NCBI GenBank assembly: GCA_039033795.1
Contig: JBCCBY010000215.1
Coordinates: forward strand, 1-5,336
DNA: 5,336 nucleotides
Source of the DNA: Parvularcula sp039033795
GTDB taxonomy: Bacteria > Pseudomonadota > Alphaproteobacteria > Caulobacterales > Parvularculaceae
Direction: 5' to 3'
Part shown: piece by piece, positions 1 through 5,336 of the stretch
Layout of the letters: each line of letters starts with the position of its first letter
Position numbering within the stretch: position 1 is the first letter of the stretch
Translations under genes and position numbers: made by a program
Notes under the pieces: model-generated
What the model was told of the DNA's origin: nothing
What the model saw: the letters and a program-made list of their open reading frames with translations, nothing else
Databases searched by the model: none

Positions 1-1
1 G

Positions 2-541
2 CGGCTTTTTCCTGCAGGCTCGATCGATGTCATCGCCTACTGGTCCGGTGAGGAAGATCAAGCGATGGTCGAGGCCTTCACGGCATTGAACCCCAAACCC
101 CATGGTGTGACAAAGAAGATCACCAGGCTCATCAAGCAGCGGATCGAGGGCCTTGATTGGAACAGGGAGGCCGCCCGCCGGGCCGCGGCAACCCTCGCCC
201 TACCGTATAATGCGGCGCGGGGAGCGCAGCTTGTCTGGGCCACCGCGGATACGATGTGGCGAACGATTGGTGACACATCGACCGACTTTAACTGGTACAC
301 CAAGCGTGCCTCGCTGAGCGCGATCTACACCGCCACGTTGAGCCGCTGGTTCGCGGACACCGGCGCTGTGGCGGAGGAGCCCTACAAAGACACCTGGGCA
401 TTCCTCGACGCACGTATTGAAAATCTCATGCAATTCGAGAAGGCTAAGGCCCAACTGCAAAAGAACATGCCGGACATTTCGTCCGTCGCCCAATTTTTCG
501 GGCGGCTGCGTTATGGGAGCGACAAGCCTCCGGCGGATTAG
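2..541 (+). CDS. COQ9 family protein, 5' end cut off by the window
   Basis: The open frame runs in from the left edge; the first in-frame ATG, at 65, is internal, because the 21 codons before it (reading RLFPAGSIDVIAYWSGEEDQ and an Ala) match the family's 'LFPGG...' segment. About 179 residues are visible. The diagnostic block GDTSTDFNWYTKRA lies at visible residues 90-103 and is followed by TWAFLDARIENLMQFEK at 131-147, both typical of the C-terminal COQ9 domain. COQ9 proteins bind isoprenoid lipids and, in mitochondria, present the quinone intermediate to the COQ7 hydroxylase during ubiquinone synthesis; a similar membrane-associated role is inferred here. Roughly the first 30-50 residues are probably missing, judging from the usual family length. 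The gene ends in TAG, 11 bases before the ATG of the serine hydrolase, so the two are probably co-transcribed. I am sure of the family, less so of the exact role in this organism. Confidence 0.9.
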   Translation, partial: RLFPAGSIDVIAYWSGEEDQAMVEAFTALNPKPHGVTKKITRLIKQRIEGLDWNREAARRAAATLALPYNAARGAQLVWATADTMWRTIGDTSTDFNWYTKRASLSAIYTATLSRWFADTGAVAEEPYKDTWAFLDARIENLMQFEKAKAQLQKNMPDISSVAQFFGRLRYGSDKPPAD

Positions 542-552
542 GGAGATGAGTG

Positions 553-1767
553 ATGGCAACCGTGTTGCGTGTTGGGGGTGCGGCGGTTCTCGTCGTGCTT
601 TTGGTTCTAGCCTATTGGTATTTTCGTCCAGGATCAGAGTTCTCGCCCGCTGAGGTGATCCGTGTCTCAGGGATCGAGGATCGCCGGGAGAGCTACCGGC
701 ATATGGATGAGGTTTATCCATCCTCGCCGATTATCCGCCCACCGAAGGTGACCACCTTCGAGCGGGACTTGGTCGATGACCTTGATCCCTCATGGGAGTG
801 GATGGGCCAACAGCGGAATTTTGATCAGTACCGTGAGCAGCGCGGTGTTCAGGGCATCTATGTCCTGAAGGACGGCAAGGTCCGTTTTGAGCAGTATTAC
901 GGCGAGGCCGGCCCGAAGGATCACTTCACGTCTTGGTCCGTGGCCAAGTCCTGGGTCTCCACCCTGATCGCGATTGGGATGAGGGACGGCAAAATCAGCA
1001 GCCTCGACGATCTCGTAAGCGACTATGCTCCTGAATATGTTGATACCGACTATGGTGACACCTCGATCCGTCACCTTTTGTGGATGTCATCGGGTATTCA
1101 GTTCAATGAGAATTACGAAGAGCCAGGCGCGGATATCAGGAAGCTGTTCTTCAATACCTTCCTGATGAACCGGGATGTTGATCACACCGTTCGCACCTTT
1201 GAACGGTTCCGACCGGCGGGCGAGCATTTCAACTATATCTCCACCAACACGCAGGTTCTCTCTGCGGTGCTGCGCGGCGCCTATGGCATGCCGTTGATTG
1301 ATATCGTCAATGAAAAGCTCAGCACACCACTTGGCCTATCGGGCGGGTATTGGCTTACGGACCGAAAGGGCAAAGGCAAAAAAGAGCTGGGCTATTGCTG
1401 CTTGCAACTGACGCTCGAAGACTACGCCAAACTCGGTCAGCTTTATGTCCAGGATGGCGTGCTCGGTGACCAGCGGATCTTGCCTGAGGGATGGGTCGAG
1501 GCAGTGGGGACCATACCGCAAGCCAGCCACGCGATGGATAACCCGCGGCGGCTTGGCTACAGCTTGCATTTCTGGCTGCTGGCCGACATGCCGGGTGCAT
1601 TCGCCATGCAGGGCTATGATGGCCAGTATATTGCGATGGATCCGGATGAAGACTTGGTCATTGTGATGGTCTCAGCCGACCGCACCATGGATTACGCACA
1701 GCCTGCGGAGCACCCCTTGCTCTTTAATTCTATTCGCGAGGAGCTGCGGCGTCTAGACGGGGACTGA
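553..1767 (+). CDS. Membrane-anchored serine hydrolase, beta-lactamase/NylB-like family
   Basis: A 404-residue protein starting at ATG 553. An AGGGAG ribosome site at 540-545 sits 7 bases upstream; GTG 550 is a possible alternative start adding one residue. Residues 8-24 form a hydrophobic segment ending in aromatic residues, predicted to be a membrane anchor with the enzyme domain in the periplasm. The catalytic SxxK motif is SVAK (residues 129-132), the second-motif tyrosine is in FNYIS (Tyr228), and the C-terminal motif is QGYDGQY (about 353-359) in place of the KTG box of true beta-lactamases. The GYCC...LTLEDYAKLGQLYV stretch (about 280-299) is also typical of 6-aminohexanoate-dimer-hydrolase-like members. 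The family contains esterases, amidases and peptidases; the substrate cannot be read from the sequence, and antibiotic resistance is not implied. All catalytic positions look intact. Its stop lies three bases from that of the converging propeller gene. Confidence 0.88.
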   Translation: MATVLRVGGAAVLVVLLVLAYWYFRPGSEFSPAEVIRVSGIEDRRESYRHMDEVYPSSPIIRPPKVTTFERDLVDDLDPSWEWMGQQRNFDQYREQRGVQGIYVLKDGKVRFEQYYGEAGPKDHFTSWSVAKSWVSTLIAIGMRDGKISSLDDLVSDYAPEYVDTDYGDTSIRHLLWMSSGIQFNENYEEPGADIRKLFFNTFLMNRDVDHTVRTFERFRPAGEHFNYISTNTQVLSAVLRGAYGMPLIDIVNEKLSTPLGLSGGYWLTDRKGKGKKELGYCCLQLTLEDYAKLGQLYVQDGVLGDQRILPEGWVEAVGTIPQASHAMDNPRRLGYSLHFWLLADMPGAFAMQGYDGQYIAMDPDEDLVIVMVSADRTMDYAQPAEHPLLFNSIREELRRLDGD

Positions 1768-1775
1768 TGATCAGC
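1763..1775. other. Convergent stop-codon junction inside a palindrome
   Basis: The perfectly symmetric 11-mer CTGATGATCAG (1764-1774) contains the TGA of the serine hydrolase (1765-1767) and, on the other strand, the TGA of the propeller gene (1773-1771). Only three bases separate the two genes. The symmetry follows largely from two TGA stops facing each other. Its arms are too close to form a normal RNA hairpin, and no U-tract terminator is visible nearby, so transcription from each side probably ends inside the opposing gene. Confidence 0.6.
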
Positions 1776-2664
1776 ACTCCTGCCTTTTCGCCATCTGCAG
1801 ACGGAACAGACCATCAATCTCCTTGTGAAAATAGATGGCGCATTCGTCAGGGGAGACGGTCGGGGCTTCGACATAGCCGGCGATGGATTGAATGCGTTGC
1901 GGTGTTCCGAATGGCGCGGTTTGGCTCGGCCGCGTTGCGACAAAAATCCCAAAGCCGTTGGGATCGCCTGATCGCAACGCTTTGGTGTCGGCTCGTGTGA
2001 AGTAAAGGATCAACTCATCGCGCGTTGTGGCGGGTGCAAACTCTAAGGCGCTTGTGTTGATCGCTGCGAACAGATCGCCCCAATTGTCTGGCCTTTGAAA
2101 GCTGCCGTCGTTTGCCCGTTCGGCGACCAAGATATTGGCGGACCGAATTCCGCCGCCAAAAAGCCGTCTGCGGCTTTCGACAACATAGAGCGACGATCCA
2201 TCGGCGCTAATCTCCGCGTCGATGTTAAACCAAAGCGCCTCTCGCCTGGGTATGTTGCCCATCAGGGGCCGAACCTCTCCAAGACCTTCCTGTGTGAGGC
2301 GCCCGGTCCACAGCGTGTTTTTGCTCTCGTCATAGCTCCGTGGAGAGATGAAATAGAAATTGCCATGGATGTCGACGCTGGGGACACCGTCAAGCTCGAG
2401 CGAGTTCGCAGCCTCCAGCGGTCCACGATAAAGAAAACGGGTCGCGTTGATGCGGGACGCAACGTGCAAATCGGTCTGGTCACCAGGCCGGTTGCGGTTG
2501 TTGAAAAACATCCACTTTCCGTCCCGTGAGAGGAACGGCTCCATGGCGTGATCGCTGTATCCCACGAGCGCCACGTCCACGGGTTCATCAAAATCGGCGA
2601 TTCCGGCTTTGGCGGGCGTCAGCGTCAAAAGGGCAAGAGCGAGAAGAGCAAAAGCACGAGCCAT
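1771..2664 (-). CDS. Secreted PD40 (TolB-like) beta-propeller protein
   Basis: A 297-residue protein starting at ATG (2664-2662 read on the minus strand). Residues 1-20 look like a Sec signal peptide with an AKA|G cleavage site, which supports this start although the ribosome site is weak. The mature part contains about five repeats of the PD40/WD40-like type, in which a serine or proline precedes a turn and then a beta strand: EPFLSRDGKWMFF (42-54), PSVDIHGNFYFIS (95-107), DAEISADGSSLYVVE (149-163), LEFAPATTRDELILYF (207-222) and EAPTVSPDECAIYFHKE (266-282). Such propellers, as in the C-terminal domain of TolB, usually serve as protein- or ligand-binding scaffolds; no catalytic residues are apparent. 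TolB itself is longer and has an N-terminal domain absent here, so this is not TolB. It lies 78 bases downstream of a cytochrome c gene on the same strand. The partner or ligand is unknown. Confidence 0.8.
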   Translation of the reverse strand: MARAFALLALALLTLTPAKAGIADFDEPVDVALVGYSDHAMEPFLSRDGKWMFFNNRNRPGDQTDLHVASRINATRFLYRGPLEAANSLELDGVPSVDIHGNFYFISPRSYDESKNTLWTGRLTQEGLGEVRPLMGNIPRREALWFNIDAEISADGSSLYVVESRRRLFGGGIRSANILVAERANDGSFQRPDNWGDLFAAINTSALEFAPATTRDELILYFTRADTKALRSGDPNGFGIFVATRPSQTAPFGTPQRIQSIAGYVEAPTVSPDECAIYFHKEIDGLFRLQMAKRQEC

Positions 2665-2742
2665 GCTCTGAGCTCACTTCATCTCGTCGGTGTTTTCCAG
2701 TCGCCGCGAAGCTTTGATACAATCAAGGAGTCTGGGCCAAGA
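2665..2742 (-). other. 78-base spacer between cytochrome c and propeller genes
   Basis: Two small palindromes lie at the upstream end of this gap. AGTCTTGGCCCAGACT (minus strand, 2744-2729) is an imperfect 16-mer that overlaps the cytochrome stop codon and has no following T-run, so it is not a convincing terminator. TTGATTGTATCAA (2726-2714) is a perfect 5+5 inverted repeat with a 3-base centre. The rest, up to the propeller ATG, shows no strong Shine-Dalgarno and no clear -35/-10 pair. The two genes could form one transcript, or the propeller gene could have its own promoter here. Confidence 0.4.
2714..2726. promoter_or_regulatory. Perfect inverted repeat resembling a short-spaced FNR-type site
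   Basis: On the plus strand the sequence reads TTGATACAATCAA. The half-sites TTGAT and ATCAA are exactly those of FNR/Anr-family operators, but the centre is three bases rather than the four of the consensus TTGAT-N4-ATCAA. It lies 50 bases before the propeller start codon and 17 bases after the cytochrome stop codon. It could be an operator, a small RNA hairpin, or chance. The non-standard spacing makes a true FNR site doubtful. Confidence 0.25.
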
Positions 2743-3180
2743 CTACGGCGCCGCTGCATGCTCATTGCGTGTTTTGAGAAAGGCGATGATGTCCCGGCGG
2801 TCCGCTTCGCTGGTCGAGCCGAAATACCCCATGCGGGTCCCCGGAACGACCGCTTGTGGATTGGTAATATAGGCATCAAGGGTCGCTTCGTCCCAGGTGA
2901 TGCCAGCGTTTTTGAGGGCCCGGCTGTAGGTGTAGTCCGCGTGGCGCCCGGCCTCGGCGCCGACGACGTTCCAGAGGTTGGGGCCCTGGCGATGACCGGT
3001 GCCTTCAGCTGCTTCATGGCAGACCGCGCATTGGCGAAACACCCGCCGACCAAACACAGGATCAGCGGGCAAGGCCAGTCGATCCTGATCGGACAGGACA
3101 ACATCGTCCGCACCCCCGCCACAAGCGGCAAGAACGCTGACCAAAAAGGCAAAGCTTGCAAGGCGGGTTCGCATGCGCAC
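2743..3180 (-). CDS. Lipoprotein c-type cytochrome, class I (cytochrome c2-like)
   Basis: A 145-residue protein from GTG at 3180; a GAGG ribosome site lies 9 bases upstream. ATG at 3174, two codons in, is the alternative start. A basic N-terminus (MRMRTR) and hydrophobic stretch end in the lipobox LAAC at 17-20, so the mature protein should be lipid-anchored at Cys20 and face the periplasm. One haem-binding CXXCH motif is present (CAVCH, 51-55), followed by GPNLWNVVG (66-74), as in cytochrome c2/c-550 proteins. The likely axial methionine is Met117 in PGTRMGYFG, and the C-terminal helix ADRRDIIAFLKT (126-137) is typical of the class. The role is single-electron transfer between membrane respiratory complexes; the partners cannot be told. 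It is divergent from apt, with 62 bases between the two start codons, and upstream of a propeller gene. Confidence 0.93.
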   Translation of the reverse strand: MRMRTRLASFAFLVSVLAACGGGADDVVLSDQDRLALPADPVFGRRVFRQCAVCHEAAEGTGHRQGPNLWNVVGAEAGRHADYTYSRALKNAGITWDEATLDAYITNPQAVVPGTRMGYFGSTSEADRRDIIAFLKTRNEHAAAP

Positions 3181-3183
3181 AAT
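3156..3183 (+). promoter_or_regulatory. apt: Possible weak sigma-70-type promoter for apt
   Basis: TTGCAA (3156-3161) and CACAAT (3178-3183) are 16 bases apart and each match four of six consensus positions. This would place a transcript start near 3190, within the divergent spacer and upstream of the apt leader. The elements overlap the start of the cytochrome gene on the other strand. Matches this weak arise by chance, so it is only a candidate. Confidence 0.18.
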
Positions 3184-3242
3184 CTAGGTCCTCGGCGCGA
3201 AAACGGACATGCGCCAATGCGCCCAAGGAGGGGCTCCTTCAG
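3181..3242. promoter_or_regulatory. Divergent spacer between cytochrome c and apt
   Basis: These 62 bases must hold the translation signals, and perhaps the promoter elements, for both directions. Visible items are a GAGG site serving the cytochrome start on the minus strand, a tandem near-repeat ATGCGCCAATGCGCCC (3209-3224), and the apt ribosome-site hairpin at 3225-3239. No strong promoter consensus is evident for the minus strand. Confidence 0.5.
3225..3239 (+). promoter_or_regulatory. apt: apt Shine-Dalgarno folded into a perfect 6-bp hairpin
   Basis: AAGGAG (3225-3230), a near-ideal ribosome-binding site, is followed by a GGG loop and its exact complement CTCCTT (3234-3239). The TTG start codon follows at 3243. 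In the mRNA this could hide the ribosome site, lowering or gating translation of apt. The pairing is plain in the sequence; a regulatory effect is inferred. Confidence 0.5.
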
Positions 3243-3770
3243 TTGGATTTGAAAGCTGCGATCAGGGCAATCCCTGACCACCCAAAACCGGGAATCGTCT
3301 TCCGGGATCTGACCACCCTCATGGCCGATGCCAAAGCCTTTTCCGGCACCTGTGCCCTTTTGGCCGATCAGTTTCGTGACCGAGCCCCGACCGTGATCGC
3401 TGGTATCGAAGCGCGAGGCTTCGTCTTCGGTGCCGTGGTGGCCAACCAGCTGGGCGTTGGGTTTGTGCCGGTCCGCAAGGCGGGCAAGCTGCCTGCTGAG
3501 ACGATCACCCGCAGCTATGCGCTCGAATATGGCGAGGACACGCTTGAGGTGCACACGGACGCCTTCTCCAAGTCCGATCAGGTGTTGGTGATTGATGACC
3601 TTTTGGCCACGGGCGGGACGGCATCGGCGACCGTGGAGTTGATCCGCGAAACCGGCGCTGAGGTGCTTGCCGCGGCTTTCGTTGTGGAGCTTGTCGGCCT
3701 ACCAGGGCGCGCAAGACTTGAAGGGTTGGATGTTGAGGTCCTTTCTCTGACGACGTTCCAAGAAGACTGA
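3243..3770 (+). CDS. apt: Adenine phosphoribosyltransferase
   Basis: Cytoplasmic purine-salvage enzyme that makes AMP and pyrophosphate from adenine and PRPP. From TTG 3243 the protein has 175 residues, normal for the family (E. coli has 183). Motifs in order are IPDHPKPGIVFRDLTTL (about 10-26), EARGFVFG (56-63), VRKAGKLP (77-84), LEYGEDTLEVH (94-104) and the PRPP-binding loop VLVIDDLLATGGT (114-126); all are intact. There is no in-frame ATG or GTG near the expected N-terminus. TTG 3243 was chosen because homology starts there and a strong AAGGAGG lies 11 bases upstream; TTG 3249 is an alternative. An upstream TTG at 3156 would add 29 residues unlike the family and overlap the cytochrome gene. 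It is the first gene of a tight cluster, with three bases to the next start. Confidence 0.95.
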   Translation: MDLKAAIRAIPDHPKPGIVFRDLTTLMADAKAFSGTCALLADQFRDRAPTVIAGIEARGFVFGAVVANQLGVGFVPVRKAGKLPAETITRSYALEYGEDTLEVHTDAFSKSDQVLVIDDLLATGGTASATVELIRETGAEVLAAAFVVELVGLPGRARLEGLDVEVLSLTTFQED

Positions 3771-3773
3771 ACC

Positions 3774-4211
3774 ATGATCAAAAATCTATCTGCATGGCTG
3801 CTCCCTGCCGATGGCGAGGGGACAGTGGCCGAACCGACGGTCAGTCCGCGATGCGGGGCGGCGGGCCTGCTCGTGGTTGCAGCGCACCGCAACGGCACTT
3901 ATTCGGAGATTGAGAAGGATTTGGCGGCAGCAGCGCTCATGAAACTCTTTATGATGAGCAACCCCGAGGCCAAGGAGCTTCGTAAAGAGGCAGAAGACGC
4001 GTTGAGCGATGACCGCCGCATGACCACCTTCGCGCACGCGGCGCAAAAACTCGACCGTGAGGAACAAGAAGCATTGGTTTCGCATCTGTGGCGCCTGGTG
4101 GAGGAAGATGGCGACACCGATGCAGAGAGTGTGCTTGTTTCCACGATCCGCGACCGTCTTGGTTTCTCTCCTGCGCAGGCTGATGCCTTGCGTCCAGCAA
4201 AGGTGTCATAA
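3774..4211 (+). CDS. Small TerB-like domain protein of unknown function
   Basis: A 145-residue, mostly helical, probably cytoplasmic protein without signal peptide or membrane segment. The pattern resembles the two-half TerB/COG3793 domain. A first half AAGLLVVAAHRNGTYSEIEKDL (about 29-50) lines up with the family's 'D-G-x-x-x-x-E' helix-turn. A second, LWRLVEEDGDTDAES (105-119), keeps the acidic DGDTDAE signature. In the first half the usual aspartate before glycine is replaced (HRNG), so only the second site looks fully acidic. TerB is known from tellurite-resistance loci and is thought to bind metal, but most stand-alone TerB-like proteins have no known role, and no other ter gene is present. 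It starts three bases after apt and its TAA overlaps the panB ATG by one base (TAATG), implying co-translation with both. The domain call is fairly firm, the function unknown. Confidence 0.75.
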   Translation: MIKNLSAWLLPADGEGTVAEPTVSPRCGAAGLLVVAAHRNGTYSEIEKDLAAAALMKLFMMSNPEAKELRKEAEDALSDDRRMTTFAHAAQKLDREEQEALVSHLWRLVEEDGDTDAESVLVSTIRDRLGFSPAQADALRPAKVS

Positions 4212-5032
4212 TGTCTGCTCAAACACGCAAGAAGACGACAACGGCTGCATCGATCAAAGCACAAAAGGGTGGGGAGCCGATCGTTTCTCTCACCGCTTAT
4301 GACGCGCCCACCGCTGAGATCATCGATCCTTATTGCGACTTTATCTTGGTCGGCGACAGCGTCGGTATGGTCGTCCACGGACTACCCTCGACCGTTGGCG
4401 TCACGCTTGAGATGATGATTATGCATGGCAAAGCGGTCATGCGGGGCGCGTCGACGGCATTGGTGGTGATCGACCTTCCTTTCGGCAGCTATGAGGCATC
4501 GCCCGAACAGGCGTTTGATACAGCCTCCAAGGTGCTGAAGGAAACGGGCGCGGGCGCGGTGAAGATCGAGGCGGGCACCTACGCTGCCGGTACGGTTGCG
4601 TACCTGACTGAGCGCGGAGTTCCGGTTCTCTCCCATGTCGGGCTTCGTCCGCAGGCGGTGCTCAGCACGGGCGGGTTCAAGGCAAAGGGTCGTTCAGCGT
4701 TAGAGCGTGAAACAGCTCTTGCTGAAGCAACGGCATCGGACGAATCGGGTGCATTCGCGATGGTCGTTGAAGGCGTTGATGAAACCTTGGCGCGCGAGAT
4801 CACGCAAGCCGTCTCGTGTCCAACGATTGGCATTGGCGCATCGGCCCAGTGCGACGGGCAAATCCTCGTGACACCGGATATGTTGGGCCTTTTTGATTGG
4901 ACGCCGAAGTTTGTCAGGCGTTACGCGGGCCTGCGGGACGAGATAGCTGCCGCGGTTGAGCGCTATGCATCGGAGGTGCGCGGGCGTGACTTCCCCGGCG
5001 ATGCCGAGACTTATCGTCTGAAAAAGGACTAA
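4211..5032 (+). CDS. panB: 3-methyl-2-oxobutanoate hydroxymethyltransferase (ketopantoate synthase)
   Basis: First committed step of pantothenate (vitamin B5) and coenzyme A synthesis: transfers a hydroxymethyl group from 5,10-methylene-tetrahydrofolate to alpha-ketoisovalerate in the cytoplasm. The protein has 273 residues (E. coli 264). Expected active-site segments are all present: TAYD (28-31), VGDSVGM with metal ligand Asp49 (47-53), the second ligand Asp88 in IDLPFGSY, Lys118 and Glu120 in VKIEAG, His142 in SHVGLRPQ, GGFKAKGR (154-161), catalytic-base Glu187 in VVEGV, and IGIGAS plus DGQILV (206-220). Residue roles are assigned by alignment from memory to E. coli PanB. The ATG overlaps the preceding TAA by one base, and AAAGG (4199-4203) serves as ribosome site. 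No panC follows; the next gene is a flavin-binding-type protein four bases on. Confidence 0.97.
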   Translation: MSAQTRKKTTTAASIKAQKGGEPIVSLTAYDAPTAEIIDPYCDFILVGDSVGMVVHGLPSTVGVTLEMMIMHGKAVMRGASTALVVIDLPFGSYEASPEQAFDTASKVLKETGAGAVKIEAGTYAAGTVAYLTERGVPVLSHVGLRPQAVLSTGGFKAKGRSALERETALAEATASDESGAFAMVVEGVDETLAREITQAVSCPTIGIGASAQCDGQILVTPDMLGLFDWTPKFVRRYAGLRDEIAAAVERYASEVRGRDFPGDAETYRLKKD

Positions 5033-5036
5033 AGCC

Positions 5037-5336
5037 ATGGGCAAAATTTATGATGAGATTGATGACCGGCTTGCTCAATTCATTCGCCAACAGAAGATGT
5101 TCTTTGTTGCGACAGCACCGAGCGGCAATGAGGGCCATGTCAATCTTTCGCCCAAGGGCTATGACAGTTTTGCGATCCTGGGTTCCAACAAAGTGGCCTA
5201 TGCGGATCTTGGTGGCTCTGGCATTGAAACCGTTGCCCATCTTCGCGACAATGGACGCATCACCATCATGTTTTGTGCCTTTGAAGGCCCGGCCAACATC
5301 TTGCGTCTTTACGGAACCGGCACGGTGATACAGCAC
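5037..5336 (+). CDS. Pyridoxamine 5'-phosphate oxidase-like split-barrel protein, 3' end cut off
   Basis: One hundred codons from ATG 5037 run open to the window's right edge. The ribosome site AAGG (5024-5027) lies within the end of panB, and the spacing to panB is four bases, so the gene belongs to the same transcript. Family signs include an N-terminal helix (YDEIDDRLAQFIRQQ, 5-19), strand FFVATAP (22-28), HVNLSPKG (34-41), VAYADLGGSGIETVAHL (53-69), GRITIMFCAF (73-82) and ILRLYGTG (88-95), the typical order of the general PNPOx-like FMN-binding barrel. These proteins usually bind FMN, F420 or haem and carry out small-molecule redox reactions. This is not the canonical PdxH, whose signature is not seen, so vitamin B6 synthesis should not be assumed. 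The substrate is unknown. Confidence 0.85.
   Translation, partial: MGKIYDEIDDRLAQFIRQQKMFFVATAPSGNEGHVNLSPKGYDSFAILGSNKVAYADLGGSGIETVAHLRDNGRITIMFCAFEGPANILRLYGTGTVIQH

Noticed and set aside
65..541. ATG 65 as the true start of the COQ9 gene
   Set aside because: The frame is open to the window edge, and the codons before 65 encode conserved family sequence, so the gene is truncated by the window rather than starting there.
200..721. 173-codon minus-strand ORF opposite COQ9 and the hydrolase start
   Set aside because: It is antisense to the conserved COQ9 core; its composition is that of a shadow frame and no domain is seen.
550..1767. Annotation of the serine hydrolase as a class C beta-lactamase
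   Set aside because: The KTG box is replaced by QGYDGQY and the second motif is YIS rather than YAN; the protein fits esterase/amidase (NylB-like) members better.
2729..2744. Imperfect palindrome at the cytochrome stop codon as a Rho-independent terminator
   Set aside because: The stem is short, interrupted by a mismatch, and no T-run follows on the minus strand.
2548..3252. 234-codon plus-strand ORF antisense to the propeller and cytochrome genes
   Set aside because: It is a shadow frame of two well-supported minus-strand genes. Only its last 11 codons (from ATG 3217) are of possible interest, as an apt leader ORF.
2679..3554. 291-codon minus-strand ORF across the cytochrome gene and the start of apt
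   Set aside because: It lies in another frame of the true cytochrome c gene (which has an intact CXXCH and lipobox) and antisense to apt motifs; its translation is Arg/Pro-rich, with no recognisable domain.
3899..4378. 159-codon minus-strand ORF opposite the TerB-like gene and panB start
   Set aside because: It is Ser/Arg-rich, overlaps two plus-strand genes joined by a TAATG overlap, and shows no family features.

Overview
The window comes from a bacterial chromosome, most likely an alphaproteobacterium. The best evidence is a COQ9-family ubiquinone-biosynthesis gene at the left edge, since this family is known mainly from Alphaproteobacteria and mitochondria. The moderately GC-rich coding sequence and the alphaproteobacterial look of the APRT and PanB proteins agree with this. 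No genus can be named from the sequence alone. Coding is dense: seven genes are visible and no gene-free stretch exceeds 80 bases. I see no rRNA, tRNA, CRISPR array, insertion sequence or integrase.

Left block (+ strand, 2-1767): the 3' part of a COQ9-like gene is followed 11 bases later by a membrane-anchored serine hydrolase of the beta-lactamase/NylB-like fold. The two are probably co-transcribed.

Middle block (- strand, 3180-1771): a lipoprotein c-type cytochrome is followed, after 78 bases, by a secreted PD40-type beta-propeller protein. The propeller gene converges on the serine hydrolase with only three bases between the stop codons. Both minus-strand products should act outside the cytoplasmic membrane. 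The gap between them carries two small palindromes, one of them resembling an FNR/CRP-family site with a shortened spacer.

Right block (+ strand, 3243-5336): four tightly packed genes encode adenine phosphoribosyltransferase (apt), a small TerB-like protein, ketopantoate hydroxymethyltransferase (panB) and the 5' part of a pyridoxamine-5'-phosphate-oxidase-like flavin protein. Spacings are 3 bases, a 1-base overlap and 4 bases, which indicates an operon. It joins purine salvage, an uncharacterised TerB-domain protein, the first committed step of pantothenate/CoA synthesis and a probable flavoenzyme. The apt gene has no usable ATG or GTG start. It appears to begin at TTG behind a strong Shine-Dalgarno sequence that is itself one arm of a perfect small hairpin.

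Overall this looks like ordinary core and near-core chromosome. I found no convincing new defence, mobile or regulatory system. The items most worth a second look are the apt leader and the TerB-like gene inside the apt-panB cluster.
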